Below the pieces are notes generated by a model. That model saw only the letters and a list, made by a program, of their open reading frames with translations, searched no databases and had not been told where the DNA came from. Below are positions 1 through 8,042 of a stretch of DNA of 64,000 nucleotides, in pieces. Location of the stretch: NCBI RefSeq assembly GCF_900236475.1, contig NZ_LT963352.1, positions 7,179,001 to 7,243,000 on the forward strand. Reading direction: 5' to 3'. Both the position numbers and the translations under genes were made by a program. Each line of letters starts with the position of its first letter. Position 1 is the stretch's first letter. Source of the stretch: Streptomyces chartreusis NRRL 3882. Its GTDB lineage: Bacteria; Actinomycetota; Actinomycetes; Streptomycetales; Streptomycetaceae.

Positions 1-1
1 T

Positions 2-427
2 GAGCTGCTGCCCGGCTGGCTGGAGCGGGGCAGCGGACGGTTCGTCTCCACCGTCTCCGCCGCCGGGCTGCTCACCATGATCGGCGCCGCGCCCTACGCC
101 GTCACCAAGCACGGCGCCCTCGCCTTCGCCGAGTGGCTGTCGCTGACGTACCGGCACCGGGGCGTGAAGGTCCACGCCATCTGCCCGCAGGGCGTCCGTA
201 CCGACATGCTGGCCGCCACCGGCAGCGCGGGCGACCTGGTGCTCCAGCCGACCGCGATCGAGCCGGAGGCCGTGGCGGACGCCCTGGTGACGGGCATCGA
301 GGAGGACCGCTTCCTGATCCTGCCGCACCCCGAGGTCGCCGGGTACTACCAGGCCCGGGCCGGTGACCCCGACCGGTGGCTGACCGGCATGAACCGCATC
401 CAGCAGCAGTGGGAGGAGAACCGGTGA
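2..427 (+). CDS. SDR family oxidoreductase, 5' end outside window
   Basis: This is the C-terminal part (141 residues visible) of a short-chain dehydrogenase/reductase. The open frame runs in from the left edge without a start. It carries the catalytic Ser region (VSTVSAAG) followed by the YxxxK motif as YAVTK, both placed as in classical SDRs. The N-terminal Rossmann glycine motif lies outside the window, so cofactor preference cannot be read. The stop overlaps the GTG start of the acyl-CoA ligase (GTGA), so the two are translationally coupled. The context suggests oxidation of a hydroxyacyl intermediate or a related alcohol; the substrate is not determinable. Confidence 0.9.
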   Translation, partial: ELLPGWLERGSGRFVSTVSAAGLLTMIGAAPYAVTKHGALAFAEWLSLTYRHRGVKVHAICPQGVRTDMLAATGSAGDLVLQPTAIEPEAVADALVTGIEEDRFLILPHPEVAGYYQARAGDPDRWLTGMNRIQQQWEENR

Positions 428-2088
428 CCGAGTCCCGTTACGCGGCCAAGCCCTGGCTGGAGCTGCTGAGCGACGCCCAGAAAGGCGCGATAAGCCCCGC
501 CGGCTCCCTCGTGCACGCCCTGCGCCGGGCCGTGGCGAAGACGCCGGACAGCGACTTCCTGGCCTACTTCGACGGCCGCCTGACCTACCGGGACGTCGAC
601 GAGCTCAGCGACTCCGTCGCCGGGCATCTCGCGGCGCGCGGACTTCAGCGCGGCGACCGGGTCGCGGTCCTGCTCCAGAACTCCCCGCACTTCGTGCTCG
701 CCGTGCTGGGCGCCTGGAAGGCGGGCGCGGTCGTCGTGCCCGTCAACCCGATGTACAAGTCGGGCGAGGTGTCCCACGTCCTGCGCGACGGCGAGGTCGC
801 CGCGCTGATCTGCTCGGACCGGGCGTGGGAGTCGTATCTGCGCGAGACGGCGGCCGACTCGCCCGTGCGGATCGTGCTCACCGGGTGCGAGCTGGACTTC
901 CAGACGCGGGACGACGCGCGCGTGCTGACCTTCGAGCGGCTGCCGCAGGCCCCGGACGCCGACGACCTGGTGACCGTGGCGCGGGCCGGGAACAAGGCTC
1001 CCGAGGACCGGGACCCCGATCCCTGCGACATCGCGCTGATCAGCTACACCTCGGGCACCAGCGGCACGCCCAAGGGCGCCACCAACACGCACGGCAACAT
1101 CATGTACAACGCCGAGCGGCAGCGGACCGGTCTCGGTCTGCCCGAGCGGCCCGTGTACTTCGCGCTGGCGCCGCTGTTCCACATCACCGGCATGGTCTGC
1201 CAGTTCGGCGCCTGCCTGAACAGTGCGGGCACGCTCGTGCTGGCCTACCGCTTCGAGGCCGGCGTGGTCCTCGACGCGTTCGCCGAGCACCGCCCGCACT
1301 ACACCGTCGGCCCGTCCACGGCCTTCATGGCGCTGGCCGCGCACCCGTCCGTCACCCGGGACCACTTCTCCTCCTTCCGGGTGATCTCCTCCGGCGGTGC
1401 CCCGCTGCCGCCCGCGCTGGTGGAGAAGTTCCGGGCGGGCTTCGGGCCGTACATCCGCAACGGCTACGGGCTGACCGAGTGCACCGCGCCGTGCGCCTCC
1501 GTGCCGCCCGGTCTGGAGGCGCCCGTCGACCCGGTCTCCGGGACCCTCGCGGTCGGCCTGCCCGGCCCCGACACGGTCGTACGGATCGTCGACGACAACG
1601 GCGACGAGGTGCCGTTCGGCGAGCAGGGCGAGATCGTCGTCCGGGGGCCGCAGGTCGTGCCCGGCTACTGGCGGCGCCCCGACGCCACCGCCGAGACGTT
1701 CCCCGGCGCCGAACTGCGCACCGGCGACATCGGCTTCATGGACGAGCGGGGCTGGCTGTACGTCGTGGACCGCAAGAAGGACATGATCAACGCGTCCGGC
1801 TTCAAGGTGTGGCCGCGCGAGGTCGAGGACGTGCTCTACACGCACCCGGCGGTGCGCGAGGCCGCCGTCGTGGGCGTGCCGGACGGGTATCGCGGTGAGA
1901 CCGTCAAGGCGTACATCAGCCTGCGTCCGGACGCGGACACGGACCCGGATGCACTCGCCTCCTACTGCAAGGAGAGACTGGCCGCCTACAAATACCCGCG
2001 CCAGGTGGAGATCCTGCCGGACTTGCCGAAGACGGCCAGTGGGAAGATCCTCCGTCGGGAACTGCGTTCCCGGACGCAAGGCAACTGA
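424..2088 (+). CDS. AMP-dependent acyl-CoA synthetase/ligase
   Basis: This 554-residue adenylate-forming enzyme activates a carboxylic acid with ATP to the acyl-AMP and then the acyl-CoA. Visible motifs in order are the P-loop YTSGTSGTPKGA near residue 205, the A5 motif NGYGLTE near 350, RTGDIGFMDERGW near 435, the hinge DRKKDMINASGFKVWPREVE near 455, and the C-terminal catalytic lysine in KTASGKILRR. The GTG at 424 is chosen because it overlaps the SDR stop and has GGAGGAG just upstream; an in-frame GTG at 376 lies inside the SDR. Together with the SDR and the nearby acyl-CoA dehydrogenase it suggests fatty or branched/aromatic acid catabolism. The exact substrate is unknown. Confidence 0.93.
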   Translation: MTESRYAAKPWLELLSDAQKGAISPAGSLVHALRRAVAKTPDSDFLAYFDGRLTYRDVDELSDSVAGHLAARGLQRGDRVAVLLQNSPHFVLAVLGAWKAGAVVVPVNPMYKSGEVSHVLRDGEVAALICSDRAWESYLRETAADSPVRIVLTGCELDFQTRDDARVLTFERLPQAPDADDLVTVARAGNKAPEDRDPDPCDIALISYTSGTSGTPKGATNTHGNIMYNAERQRTGLGLPERPVYFALAPLFHITGMVCQFGACLNSAGTLVLAYRFEAGVVLDAFAEHRPHYTVGPSTAFMALAAHPSVTRDHFSSFRVISSGGAPLPPALVEKFRAGFGPYIRNGYGLTECTAPCASVPPGLEAPVDPVSGTLAVGLPGPDTVVRIVDDNGDEVPFGEQGEIVVRGPQVVPGYWRRPDATAETFPGAELRTGDIGFMDERGWLYVVDRKKDMINASGFKVWPREVEDVLYTHPAVREAAVVGVPDGYRGETVKAYISLRPDADTDPDALASYCKERLAAYKYPRQVEILPDLPKTASGKILRRELRSRTQGN

Positions 2089-2116
2089 CAGCAGTACGGA
2101 AAGGCAGGTGGCGGCA

Positions 2117-2710
2117 GTGCCCAGGACGACGGACTCGGACGGCACCCCCGTACCTCAGCGGCTCCTGGCCGCCGCCACCCGGCTCTTCGCCGAGCAGGGC
2201 TACGACCGCACCTCGGTGCAGGAGATCGTCGAGGCGGCCGGGGTCACCAAGGGGGCGCTGTACCACTACTTCGGCTCCAAGGACGACCTCCTGCACGAGG
2301 TGTACGCGCGCGTGCTGCGCATCCAGCAGGAGAGGCTCGACGCCGTCGCGGGCGCGGACGAGCCGGTGGAGAAGCGGCTGCGGGCCGCGGCCGCGGACGT
2401 CGTGGTGACGACCATCGACAACCTCGACGACGCGATGATCTTCTGGCGGTCCATGCACCACCTGAGCCCCGAGAAGAACAAGCAGGTCCGCGCCGAGCGC
2501 CGCCGCTACCACGAGCGCTTCCGCGCGCTGGTCGAGGAGGGCCAGGAGGCGGGTGTCTTCTCCAAGGCGACCCCGGCGGACCTGGTGGTCGACTACCACT
2601 TCGGCTCGGTCCACCACCTGTCGACTTGGTACCGGCCGGACGGCCCGCTCAGCCCCCAGGAGGTCGCGGACCACCTGGCCGACCTGCTGCTGCGAGCCCT
2701 GCGCCCGTGA
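2117..2710 (+). CDS. TetR/AcrR family transcriptional regulator
   Basis: This 197-residue regulator has an N-terminal TetR helix-turn-helix (residues about 12-60: LLAAATRLFAEQGYDRTS, then EIVEAAGVTKGALYHYFGSK) and a ligand-binding C-terminal domain. It follows the acyl-CoA ligase by 28 bases on the same strand and is probably cotranscribed. GTG 2117 (MPRTTDSDG) is preferred on N-terminal length; GTG 2108 is also possible. A likely target is the palindrome CCGACCGGTCGG upstream of the divergent phosphotransferase/acyl-CoA dehydrogenase pair at 5249-5266, which has the form of many TetR acyl-CoA-responsive operators. The ligand is inferred to be an acyl-CoA. Confidence 0.92.
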   Translation: MPRTTDSDGTPVPQRLLAAATRLFAEQGYDRTSVQEIVEAAGVTKGALYHYFGSKDDLLHEVYARVLRIQQERLDAVAGADEPVEKRLRAAAADVVVTTIDNLDDAMIFWRSMHHLSPEKNKQVRAERRRYHERFRALVEEGQEAGVFSKATPADLVVDYHFGSVHHLSTWYRPDGPLSPQEVADHLADLLLRALRP

Positions 2711-2815
2711 GGCCCCCAGGGGACTCCGGCCCCTGGACCCCCGGCCTGTGCCCACCCACCACCCGAATCGGTCGGCCGGGCGGCCGGGCTTGGAACGCTG
2801 GGCTGAGTCACTTCC

Positions 2816-2914
2816 TCCAGCCCGTCCGGCGTTTGAGGACGAGGCCGTCCAGGCCGATCGGGGGTCCAAGGGGCGTAACCCCCTGGCGGGGTCGAAGGGG
2901 CGGAGCCCCTGGGG
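2816..2914. repeat. Streptomyces intergenic repeat with inverted arms
   Basis: The gap between the convergent TetR and acyl-CoA dehydrogenase genes holds CCGTCCGGCGTTTGAGGACG followed by alternating GGGG/CCCC blocks (GGGGCGTAACCCCC, then GGGGCGGAGCCCC). From general knowledge these two modules recur between convergent Streptomyces genes. The GGGGCGGAGCCCC block can fold and may act as a bidirectional terminator. No gene is seen in 2711-2965. Confidence 0.6.
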
Positions 2915-2965
2915 ATGGGGCGGGTAGGGGCGGCGGGGGCGGAAACCTCCCGCCGCCCCGACGCG

Positions 2966-4180
2966 TCACAGGTACTTCTTCAACTCCCGCCGCGCCAGCG
3001 ACCGCTGGTGCACCTCGTCCGGCCCGTCCGCGATCATCAGCGTCCGCGCCCCCGCGTACAGCTCCGCCAGCGGGAAGTCCTGGCTCACACCCCCCGCACC
3101 GTGCAACTGGATCGCCCGGTCGAGGATGTCCACCACCGCCCGAGGCGTAGCGATCTTGATCGACTGGATCTCGGTGTGCGCCCCCTTGTTCCCCACCGTG
3201 TCCATCAGCCACGCGGTCTTCAGCACCAGCAGCCGCAACTGCTCGACGGTCACCCGCGCATCCGCGATCCAGTTGTGCACCACACCCTGCTGGGCCAGCG
3301 TCTTCCCGAAGGCCGTACGGGACACCGCCCGCCGGCACATCAGCTCGATCGCCCGCTCGGCCATCCCGATCAGCCGCATGCAGTGGTGGATCCGGCCGGG
3401 ACCGAGCCGGGCCTGTGCGATGGCGAAGCCGCCGCCCTCCTCGCCGATGAGGTTCGACGCCGGTACGCGCGCACGGTCGAAGACCACCTCGGCGTGGCCG
3501 CCGTGGTAGTGGTCCTCGTAGCCGAAGACCTGCATCGCGCGCTTGATCGTCACGCCCGGCGTGTCACGGGGGACCAGGATCATCGACTGCTGACGGCGGA
3601 TGTCGGAACCCTCCGGGTCCGTCTTGCCCATCACGATGAAGATCCTGCAGTCCGGGTGCATCGCCCCGGAGATGTACCACTTGCGGCCGGTGACGACGTA
3701 CTCGTCGCCGTCCCGCTCGATGTGGGTCGTGATGTTGGTGGCGTCCGAGGAGGCCACCTCCGGCTCGGTCATCGCGAACGCCGAGCGGATCTCGCCCGCC
3801 AGCAGCGGCTCCAGCCACTGCTTGCGCTGCTGCTCGTCGCCGAACTGGGTGAGCACCTCCATGTTCCCCGTGTCGGGTGCCGCGCAGTTCGTCACCGTCG
3901 GGGCCAGCTGCGGGGAGCGCCCCATGATCTCGGCGAGCGGCGCGTACTGGAGGTTGGTGAGCCCCGCGCCGTACTCGGAGTCCGGCAGGAAGAGGTTCCA
4001 CAGGCCCTGCCGGCGCGCCTCGGCCTTCAGCTCCTCGACCACCTCCGGGGTCTCCCACGGCGAGGCGAGCCGGGCCCGCTGCTCGTGCGCGACGGCCTCG
4101 GCCGGATAGACGTACTCGTCCATGAAGGCCAGCAGCTTGCCGCGCAGCTCCTCGGTGCGCGCGTCGAACGCGAAGTCCAT
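2966..4180 (-). CDS. acyl-CoA dehydrogenase family protein
   Basis: This 404-residue flavoprotein should oxidise an acyl-CoA to the enoyl-CoA, passing electrons to ETF. It shows the three-part ACAD layout: an N-terminal helical domain, a middle beta domain with FAMTEPEVASSDATNI (FAD/substrate binding) and KWYISGA, and a C-terminal helical domain with the AFGKTLAQQG and QLHGAGGVSQDFPLAELYAGARTL signatures. ATG 4180 (MDFAFDART) is the natural start; upstream reading is a continuation through the neighbouring gene. It lies 5 bases downstream of the phosphotransferase stop, forming a two-gene operon. This pairing is the split counterpart of eukaryotic ACAD10/11 (phosphotransferase plus ACAD), which act on 4-hydroxy fatty acids; that function here is inference. 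Confidence 0.93.
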   Translation of the reverse strand: MDFAFDARTEELRGKLLAFMDEYVYPAEAVAHEQRARLASPWETPEVVEELKAEARRQGLWNLFLPDSEYGAGLTNLQYAPLAEIMGRSPQLAPTVTNCAAPDTGNMEVLTQFGDEQQRKQWLEPLLAGEIRSAFAMTEPEVASSDATNITTHIERDGDEYVVTGRKWYISGAMHPDCRIFIVMGKTDPEGSDIRRQQSMILVPRDTPGVTIKRAMQVFGYEDHYHGGHAEVVFDRARVPASNLIGEEGGGFAIAQARLGPGRIHHCMRLIGMAERAIELMCRRAVSRTAFGKTLAQQGVVHNWIADARVTVEQLRLLVLKTAWLMDTVGNKGAHTEIQSIKIATPRAVVDILDRAIQLHGAGGVSQDFPLAELYAGARTLMIADGPDEVHQRSLARRELKKYL

Positions 4181-4185
4181 GTCCG

Positions 4186-5208
4186 TCAGCCTTCCTGAAG
4201 GGTGGTGAGACCGTGCTCGATGAAGACGGGGACCAGGTCGCCGATGCGGTCGAAGCCGCGCCCGACCGTCTGGCCCAGGGTGTAGCGGTAGTGGATGCCC
4301 TCCAGGATCACGGCGAGCTTGAACCAGGCGAACGCCGTGTACCAGGAGACCGCGGAGACGTCGCGCCCCGAACGCGCGGCGTACCGCTCGATCAGTTCGG
4401 CCGGGTCCGGGTGCCCCGGCGCCTCGGCCGTCGTGGAGACGGGGGAGTCCGCCGTCTCGAGCGGCATGCTGTACATCGCCAGCAGCCCCAGGTCGGTGAG
4501 CGGGTCGCCCAGGGTGGACATCTCCCAGTCGAGGATCGCCTTGATGCGGTCGTCCTCGCCGATCAGGACGTTGTCCAGCCGGTAGTCGCCGTGCACCACG
4601 GCAGGGGCGGGGGAGGAGGGCAGCCGCCGACCCAGCGTCGCCTGCAACTCGTCGATCCCGGCCAGCTCGCGGTTGCGCGAGGCGTCCAGCTGCTTGCCCC
4701 AGCGCCGCAGCTGCCGGTCCAGGAAGCCCTCGGGCCGGCCGAAGTCGGCGAGCCCCACCTCGCCCGGGTCCACCGCGTGCAGCTCCAGCAGCGCGTCCAC
4801 CAGGTTCAGCACCGCGCCCCGGGTCCGCTCCGGACCGAGCGGGGCGAGCTGGTCGGCCGTGCGGTACGGGGTGCCCTCGACGAACTCCATGACGTAGAAC
4901 GGCGCGCCGAGCACCTCCTCGTCCTCGCACAGCAGCACCGGCCGCGGAACCGGCACGGCGGTCGGGTGCAGCGCGCTGATCACCCGGTGTTCGCGCTTCA
5001 TGTCGTGCGCGGTGGCCAGGACGTGGCCGAGCGGGGGCCGGCGTACGACCCACCGGGAGGTGCCGTCGGAGACGGCGTAGGTGAGGTTCGACCGTCCGCC
5101 CTCGATCAGCCGGCCGGACAGTGCGCCGCTCACCAGGCCGGGCAGCTCACGGTCGAGCAGGCCGCGCAGCCGGTCGAGGTCGAGTCCGGGCGGATGGTCG
5201 GGGCTCAT
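4186..5208 (-). CDS. APH-type phosphotransferase (ACAD10-like kinase domain)
   Basis: This 340-residue protein has the aminoglycoside-phosphotransferase/choline-kinase fold. Seen in order: a glycine-rich N-lobe stretch (IEGGRSNLTYAV), VVRRPPLG with an arginine where many APHs have lysine, the catalytic loop VVHGDYRLDNVLI (HGDxxxxN) near residue 205, and the metal-binding ILDWEMSTLGDP near 225. ATG 5208 has AGGAG six bases upstream. It is the first gene of the operon with the acyl-CoA dehydrogenase. In ACAD10/11 and bacterial fatty-acid loci this domain phosphorylates a hydroxyacyl-CoA, after which the partner removes phosphate. Antibiotic resistance is unlikely given the neighbours. Confidence 0.9.
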   Translation of the reverse strand: MSPDHPPGLDLDRLRGLLDRELPGLVSGALSGRLIEGGRSNLTYAVSDGTSRWVVRRPPLGHVLATAHDMKREHRVISALHPTAVPVPRPVLLCEDEEVLGAPFYVMEFVEGTPYRTADQLAPLGPERTRGAVLNLVDALLELHAVDPGEVGLADFGRPEGFLDRQLRRWGKQLDASRNRELAGIDELQATLGRRLPSSPAPAVVHGDYRLDNVLIGEDDRIKAILDWEMSTLGDPLTDLGLLAMYSMPLETADSPVSTTAEAPGHPDPAELIERYAARSGRDVSAVSWYTAFAWFKLAVILEGIHYRYTLGQTVGRGFDRIGDLVPVFIEHGLTTLQEG

Positions 5209-5248
5209 GCGTCGCTCCTACGGGCAGGTGAACAGTTCCCGACTCATG

Positions 5249-5266
5249 ATGCCGACCGGTCGGTAT
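5249..5266. promoter_or_regulatory. candidate TetR operator
   Basis: The sequence ATGCCGACCGGTCGGTAT has a perfect 12-base palindromic core (CCGACCGGTCGG, 5252-5263), extended with one mismatch. It lies 41 bases upstream of the phosphotransferase start and 150 bases upstream of the oxidoreductase start, the place for an operator controlling either. The TetR gene at 2117-2710 is the obvious candidate binder. Confidence 0.6.
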
Positions 5267-5299
5267 GTCGTCCAGAGCGGGGCCGAAACGTGATCGGAG

Positions 5300-5325
5300 C
5301 CACGATAGGCCGCCACGATAGGCCG
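5300..5325. repeat. perfect 13-bp tandem duplication
   Basis: CCACGATAGGCCG occurs twice in direct succession between the divergent phosphotransferase and oxidoreductase genes. It may be a replication slippage product or a pair of direct-repeat protein sites. No other copy was noticed nearby. Confidence 0.8.
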
Positions 5326-5419
5326 AGGACTCCCGTCATGGGGCGCCGGGGAGGTTTCGGCCGGTTCGTTCAGGCCATCCGGCTTGCGTGCCACCCCGCG
5401 AGCCCGGAAGGTCGGAGCC

Positions 5420-6364
5420 ATGAAGGCCATCAGCTACTCACGGTACGGCGGACCCGAGGTGCTGGCGTTCGGGGAGGTCCGCGATCCCAAGGTCGGCCCG
5501 GACTCCGTGCTGGTGAAGGTGCGGGCGGCGGCCGTGAACCCCGTCGACTGGAAGGCCCGCGAGGGCTACCTCGAGGGGCTCTTCGAAGCCGCGTTCCCCG
5601 TGGTGCCCGGCTGGGACGTCTCGGGCGTCGTCGTACGGCCCGGCGTGGCCGTGTCGGAGTTCGACGTCGGGGACGAGGTCATCGGGTACGTGCGCGAGGA
5701 CTTCCTCTCCCGCGGCACCTTCGCCGAGTACGTGGCCGCGCCCCTGCGCACCCTCGCGCGCAAGCCGCGCAACCTCTCCTTCGAGGAGGCGGCCGGACTG
5801 CCGCTGGTCGGGCTCACCGGCTACCAGGTGCTGGTCAAGGTGCTCCAGGTGAAGCGGGGCGAGACCGTGCTGGTGCACGCCGCGGCCGGCGGGGTCGGCT
5901 CGATCGCCGTCCAGCTCGCCACCCATCTCGGTGCCCGGGTGATCGGCACGGCGAGCGAGTCCAACCACGACTTCGTGCGGAGCCTCGGCGGGGAGCCGGT
6001 GACCTACGGCGAGGGCCTGGGCGAGCGGGTGCGCGGGCTGGCGCCCGAGGGGGTGGACGCGGTGTTCGACACGGTCGGCGGAGACGCGCTGAAGGTCTCG
6101 GCGAACCTGCTGGCTCCCGAGGGCCGCATGGTCTCGATCGCCGACAACGACGTGGTGAACTACGGCGGCCGCTACTACTTCGTCCGCCCCGACGCCGAGG
6201 ACCTCCGGCGGCTGTCCGAACTGGCGGAACAGGGCGTGGTGAGCGTGCACGTCTCCGAGACCTTCCCGCTGGAACGAGCGGCGGACGCACACCGGCTGAA
6301 CGAGGAGGGCCGGACACGCGGCAAGATCGTCGTGACGGTGAACTGGGAGCCGGAGAACACGTAG
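5420..6364 (+). CDS. NADP-dependent zinc-free alcohol dehydrogenase / quinone oxidoreductase
   Basis: This 314-residue protein is of the MDR superfamily, quinone-reductase branch. It has an N-terminal GroES-like domain (AVNPVDWKAREGYLEG, PGWDVSGVV) and a Rossmann domain with VHAAAGGVGSIAVQLATHLGARVIGT near residues 150-180. The cysteines that bind zinc in true alcohol dehydrogenases are absent. It probably reduces quinones or enals using NADPH. ATG 5420 is chosen because GGAG sits three bases upstream and MKAISYSRYGG is the usual N-terminus; an upstream in-frame GTG would add 12 residues. A strong hairpin follows the stop directly. Confidence 0.92.
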   Translation: MKAISYSRYGGPEVLAFGEVRDPKVGPDSVLVKVRAAAVNPVDWKAREGYLEGLFEAAFPVVPGWDVSGVVVRPGVAVSEFDVGDEVIGYVREDFLSRGTFAEYVAAPLRTLARKPRNLSFEEAAGLPLVGLTGYQVLVKVLQVKRGETVLVHAAAGGVGSIAVQLATHLGARVIGTASESNHDFVRSLGGEPVTYGEGLGERVRGLAPEGVDAVFDTVGGDALKVSANLLAPEGRMVSIADNDVVNYGGRYYFVRPDAEDLRRLSELAEQGVVSVHVSETFPLERAADAHRLNEEGRTRGKIVVTVNWEPENT

Positions 6365-6367
6365 CCA

Positions 6368-6395
6368 CGGACCCGCACCCTGGCGTGCGGGTCCG
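6368..6395 (+). terminator. hairpin terminator after oxidoreductase
   Basis: The arms CGGACCCGCA (6368-6377) and TGCGGGTCCG (6386-6395) are a perfect 10-base inverted repeat with an 8-base loop, three bases after the stop codon. There is no U-tract, which is usual in Streptomyces. Confidence 0.8.
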
Positions 6396-6399
6396 GCGC

Positions 6400-7233
6400 G
6401 CCGCGGCTCCCACAGCGCCCGGCGCCCGTCGCGTGGTTCACCGACGCCGGCTCCCTGGCGTGCGGCGCCCTGTGGCGGGGTGCGGCCGGCCGACGTCGAG
6501 GGATGCCCGGCGGTCGGCGCTCGCTGCGCGCGGCGTGCCGATGTCCTGCCATGCGGCCGTCTTGGCGCCGGGGCGCGTCGCGCCCTGGACCGCGGTGCCC
6601 CGGCCGCCGGCGGCCGGCGCCGTTCGGGTGCCCTGGCAGTCGGCGCCCGCTCCCGCGGCGTGCGGCGTCCTGAAGGCCGTGGCGTGTCGCCGGCCGGGTG
6701 ACGTCCGGGCGTGCATCGCCCCGGTGTCCGGTGTGTGGCTGCGCTTGCGTGTGGCGTGTGGGTCCCTGAGCCCTTGGCGCGCGGCGTCCGGCTCCCGGGG
6801 GTGTGGCGCCTCGGCGTGGGTCCTCTGGTGTCCTGGGGTGCGGCGTCCTGAAGGCTGTGGCGTGTCGCCGGCCGGGTGACGTCCGGGGGTGCAGCGCCCC
6901 AGTGTCCGGTGTGTGGCTCCGCTTGCATGTGGCGCGTGGGGTCCCCGAGCGTGCGGCGTCCGGCGTCCGGCTCCCGGGCGTGTGGCGCCCCGGCGTCCGT
7001 GCCCTGGCGTCCTGGAGTGCGGCGGAGGTCCCCGGTCGGCGCCCCGTGGCGTGCAGCGCCCGGCCCGGGCCCTCCACTTGGCCCACGGTCCAGTGGTATG
7101 CACCCCGGCGTCCGACCCTGGCCTCCTGGAGTCCGGCGTGAGGTCCCGGTCGGCGCCCGCGGCGTGCAGCGCCCGGCCCCCGCCCCGGGCCTCCGGGGCC
7201 CGCGGCCCCCGGCGGCAGCCGCCCGCGCGTGTC
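6400..7233. repeat. GC-rich degenerate tandem-repeat region, apparently non-coding
   Basis: No convincing gene is seen in this stretch of about 830 bases between the convergent oxidoreductase and DUF202 genes. It consists of imperfect repeats: a block starting CGGCGTCCTGAAGG at 6663 recurs at 6841 (period 178), with CCGGCCGGGTGACGTCCGGG and CCGGTGTGTGGCT inside both copies. A more diverged copy lies near 6484, and a third start is near 7020. A second family, GAGGTCCC...GGTCGGCGCC...GCGGCGTGCAGCGCCCGGCC, occurs near 7025 and 7141. Every frame is open because stop codons are rare in this composition, but the predicted peptides are repetitive Arg/Pro/Gly/Thr without domains. Confidence 0.7.
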
Positions 7234-7569
7234 CTAGAGGACGAGCGCCGCCCCGCACACCGCCATCGCCAGTGTGCACAGCACCGCGGCCGTGGCGTGG
7301 CGGGGTGTGAACGCCGTGGGGCTGGTGGTGGTCGCGAGTGTGCGGATGCGGCGGTGGGCGATGCCCAGGAAGCCCAGCCACAGGACGCAGCACAGCGCGC
7401 ACGCGACGATCCCGGGCGCCGACGCCCCGCCGTGCAGCACGGTCTTCACGGCGAGCACGGCGGAAACCGTGCCCGACAGCGTCGTACGCCGCCACGCGAG
7501 CCGGGTCCGCTCGGGTTGCAGCCCGGGGTCGCGGTCGGGGTCCTGCTGCCGGGCTGCCGGCGCGTTCAC
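7234..7569 (-). CDS. DUF202 family small membrane protein
   Basis: This 111-residue protein has the DUF202 signature RDPGLQPERTRLAWRRTTL near residues 12-30, followed by three hydrophobic helices (SAVLAVKTVLHGG, VACALCCVLWLGFLGIA, AVLCTLAMAVCGAALVL). DUF202 proteins are small inner-membrane proteins of unknown function. GTG 7569 is chosen because it overlaps the stop of the upstream DUF202 gene (GTGA), indicating translational coupling. The two probably form a heteromeric membrane complex; that is inference. The 3' side runs into the repeat region. Confidence 0.85.
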   Translation of the reverse strand: MNAPAARQQDPDRDPGLQPERTRLAWRRTTLSGTVSAVLAVKTVLHGGASAPGIVACALCCVLWLGFLGIAHRRIRTLATTTSPTAFTPRHATAAVLCTLAMAVCGAALVL

Positions 7570-7958
7570 CCCTCCCACCCCACGAGCACCACCACGACCA
7601 TGGCGACGGCCACGACCGCGACGACCAGGCTCAGCAGCGCCGGGAACCGGGACACCGGCAGGTCCTCGCCCCGCCGCATGGCCCGCTCGCAGCGCACCCA
7701 GTGGTTGACCGCCCGCAGCGAGCACAGCACGCCCGCGGCCAGCAGCGCGAGCGCCAGCCCCACCCGCCAGCCCCAGCGCAGGTCCGGCAGGAACTGGTCC
7801 ACGGCGAAGCCGCCGCCGATCAGCGCGAGCGCGGTGCGCAGCCAGGCCAGGAAGGTGCGTTCGTTCGCCAGGGAGAACCGGTAGTCCGGCGTCTCGCCGT
7901 CCTGCCGCACCTCCGCCGGCGCGAACCACAAGCGGACGTTCCGTACGAACTCGATCAC
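7566..7958 (-). CDS. DUF202 family membrane protein (YidH-like)
   Basis: This 130-residue YidH-type protein has the family signature DYRFSLANERTFLAWLRTALALIGGGFAV (abridged: ANERTFLAWLRTALAL) near residues 28-48, then two further transmembrane helices (VGLALALLAAGVLCSLRAV and ALLSLVVAVVAVAMVVVVLVG). The N-terminus is cytoplasmic and polar. It is the first gene of a coupled pair with the second DUF202 protein. Such pairs are widespread and functionally undescribed. ATG 7958 is the only sensible start. Confidence 0.9.
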   Translation of the reverse strand: MIEFVRNVRLWFAPAEVRQDGETPDYRFSLANERTFLAWLRTALALIGGGFAVDQFLPDLRWGWRVGLALALLAAGVLCSLRAVNHWVRCERAMRRGEDLPVSRFPALLSLVVAVVAVAMVVVVLVGWEG

Positions 7959-8042
7959 GTGCGCGACCCTACCGGGGACGCCGTCCCCGGGCGTCGCCGA
8001 TGCCGCTCACCCGGTCCGGCCCGACCCGGGGCGGCAGCCCGC

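Noticed and set aside
4186..5208. Aminoglycoside resistance gene
   Set aside because: The APH fold is present, but the operon with an acyl-CoA dehydrogenase points to the ACAD10/11-type metabolic kinase.
6400..7233. CRISPR array
   Set aside because: Repeats are long (about 116-178 bases), imperfect and without regular unique spacers; no cas genes are present. The RecB-like nuclease at 49447 is not linked.
5438..7495. 685-codon reverse frame spanning the repeat region
   Set aside because: It overlaps the oxidoreductase antisense and the minisatellite; the peptide is Arg/Pro/Thr/Gly repeats that follow the DNA repeats rather than a fold.
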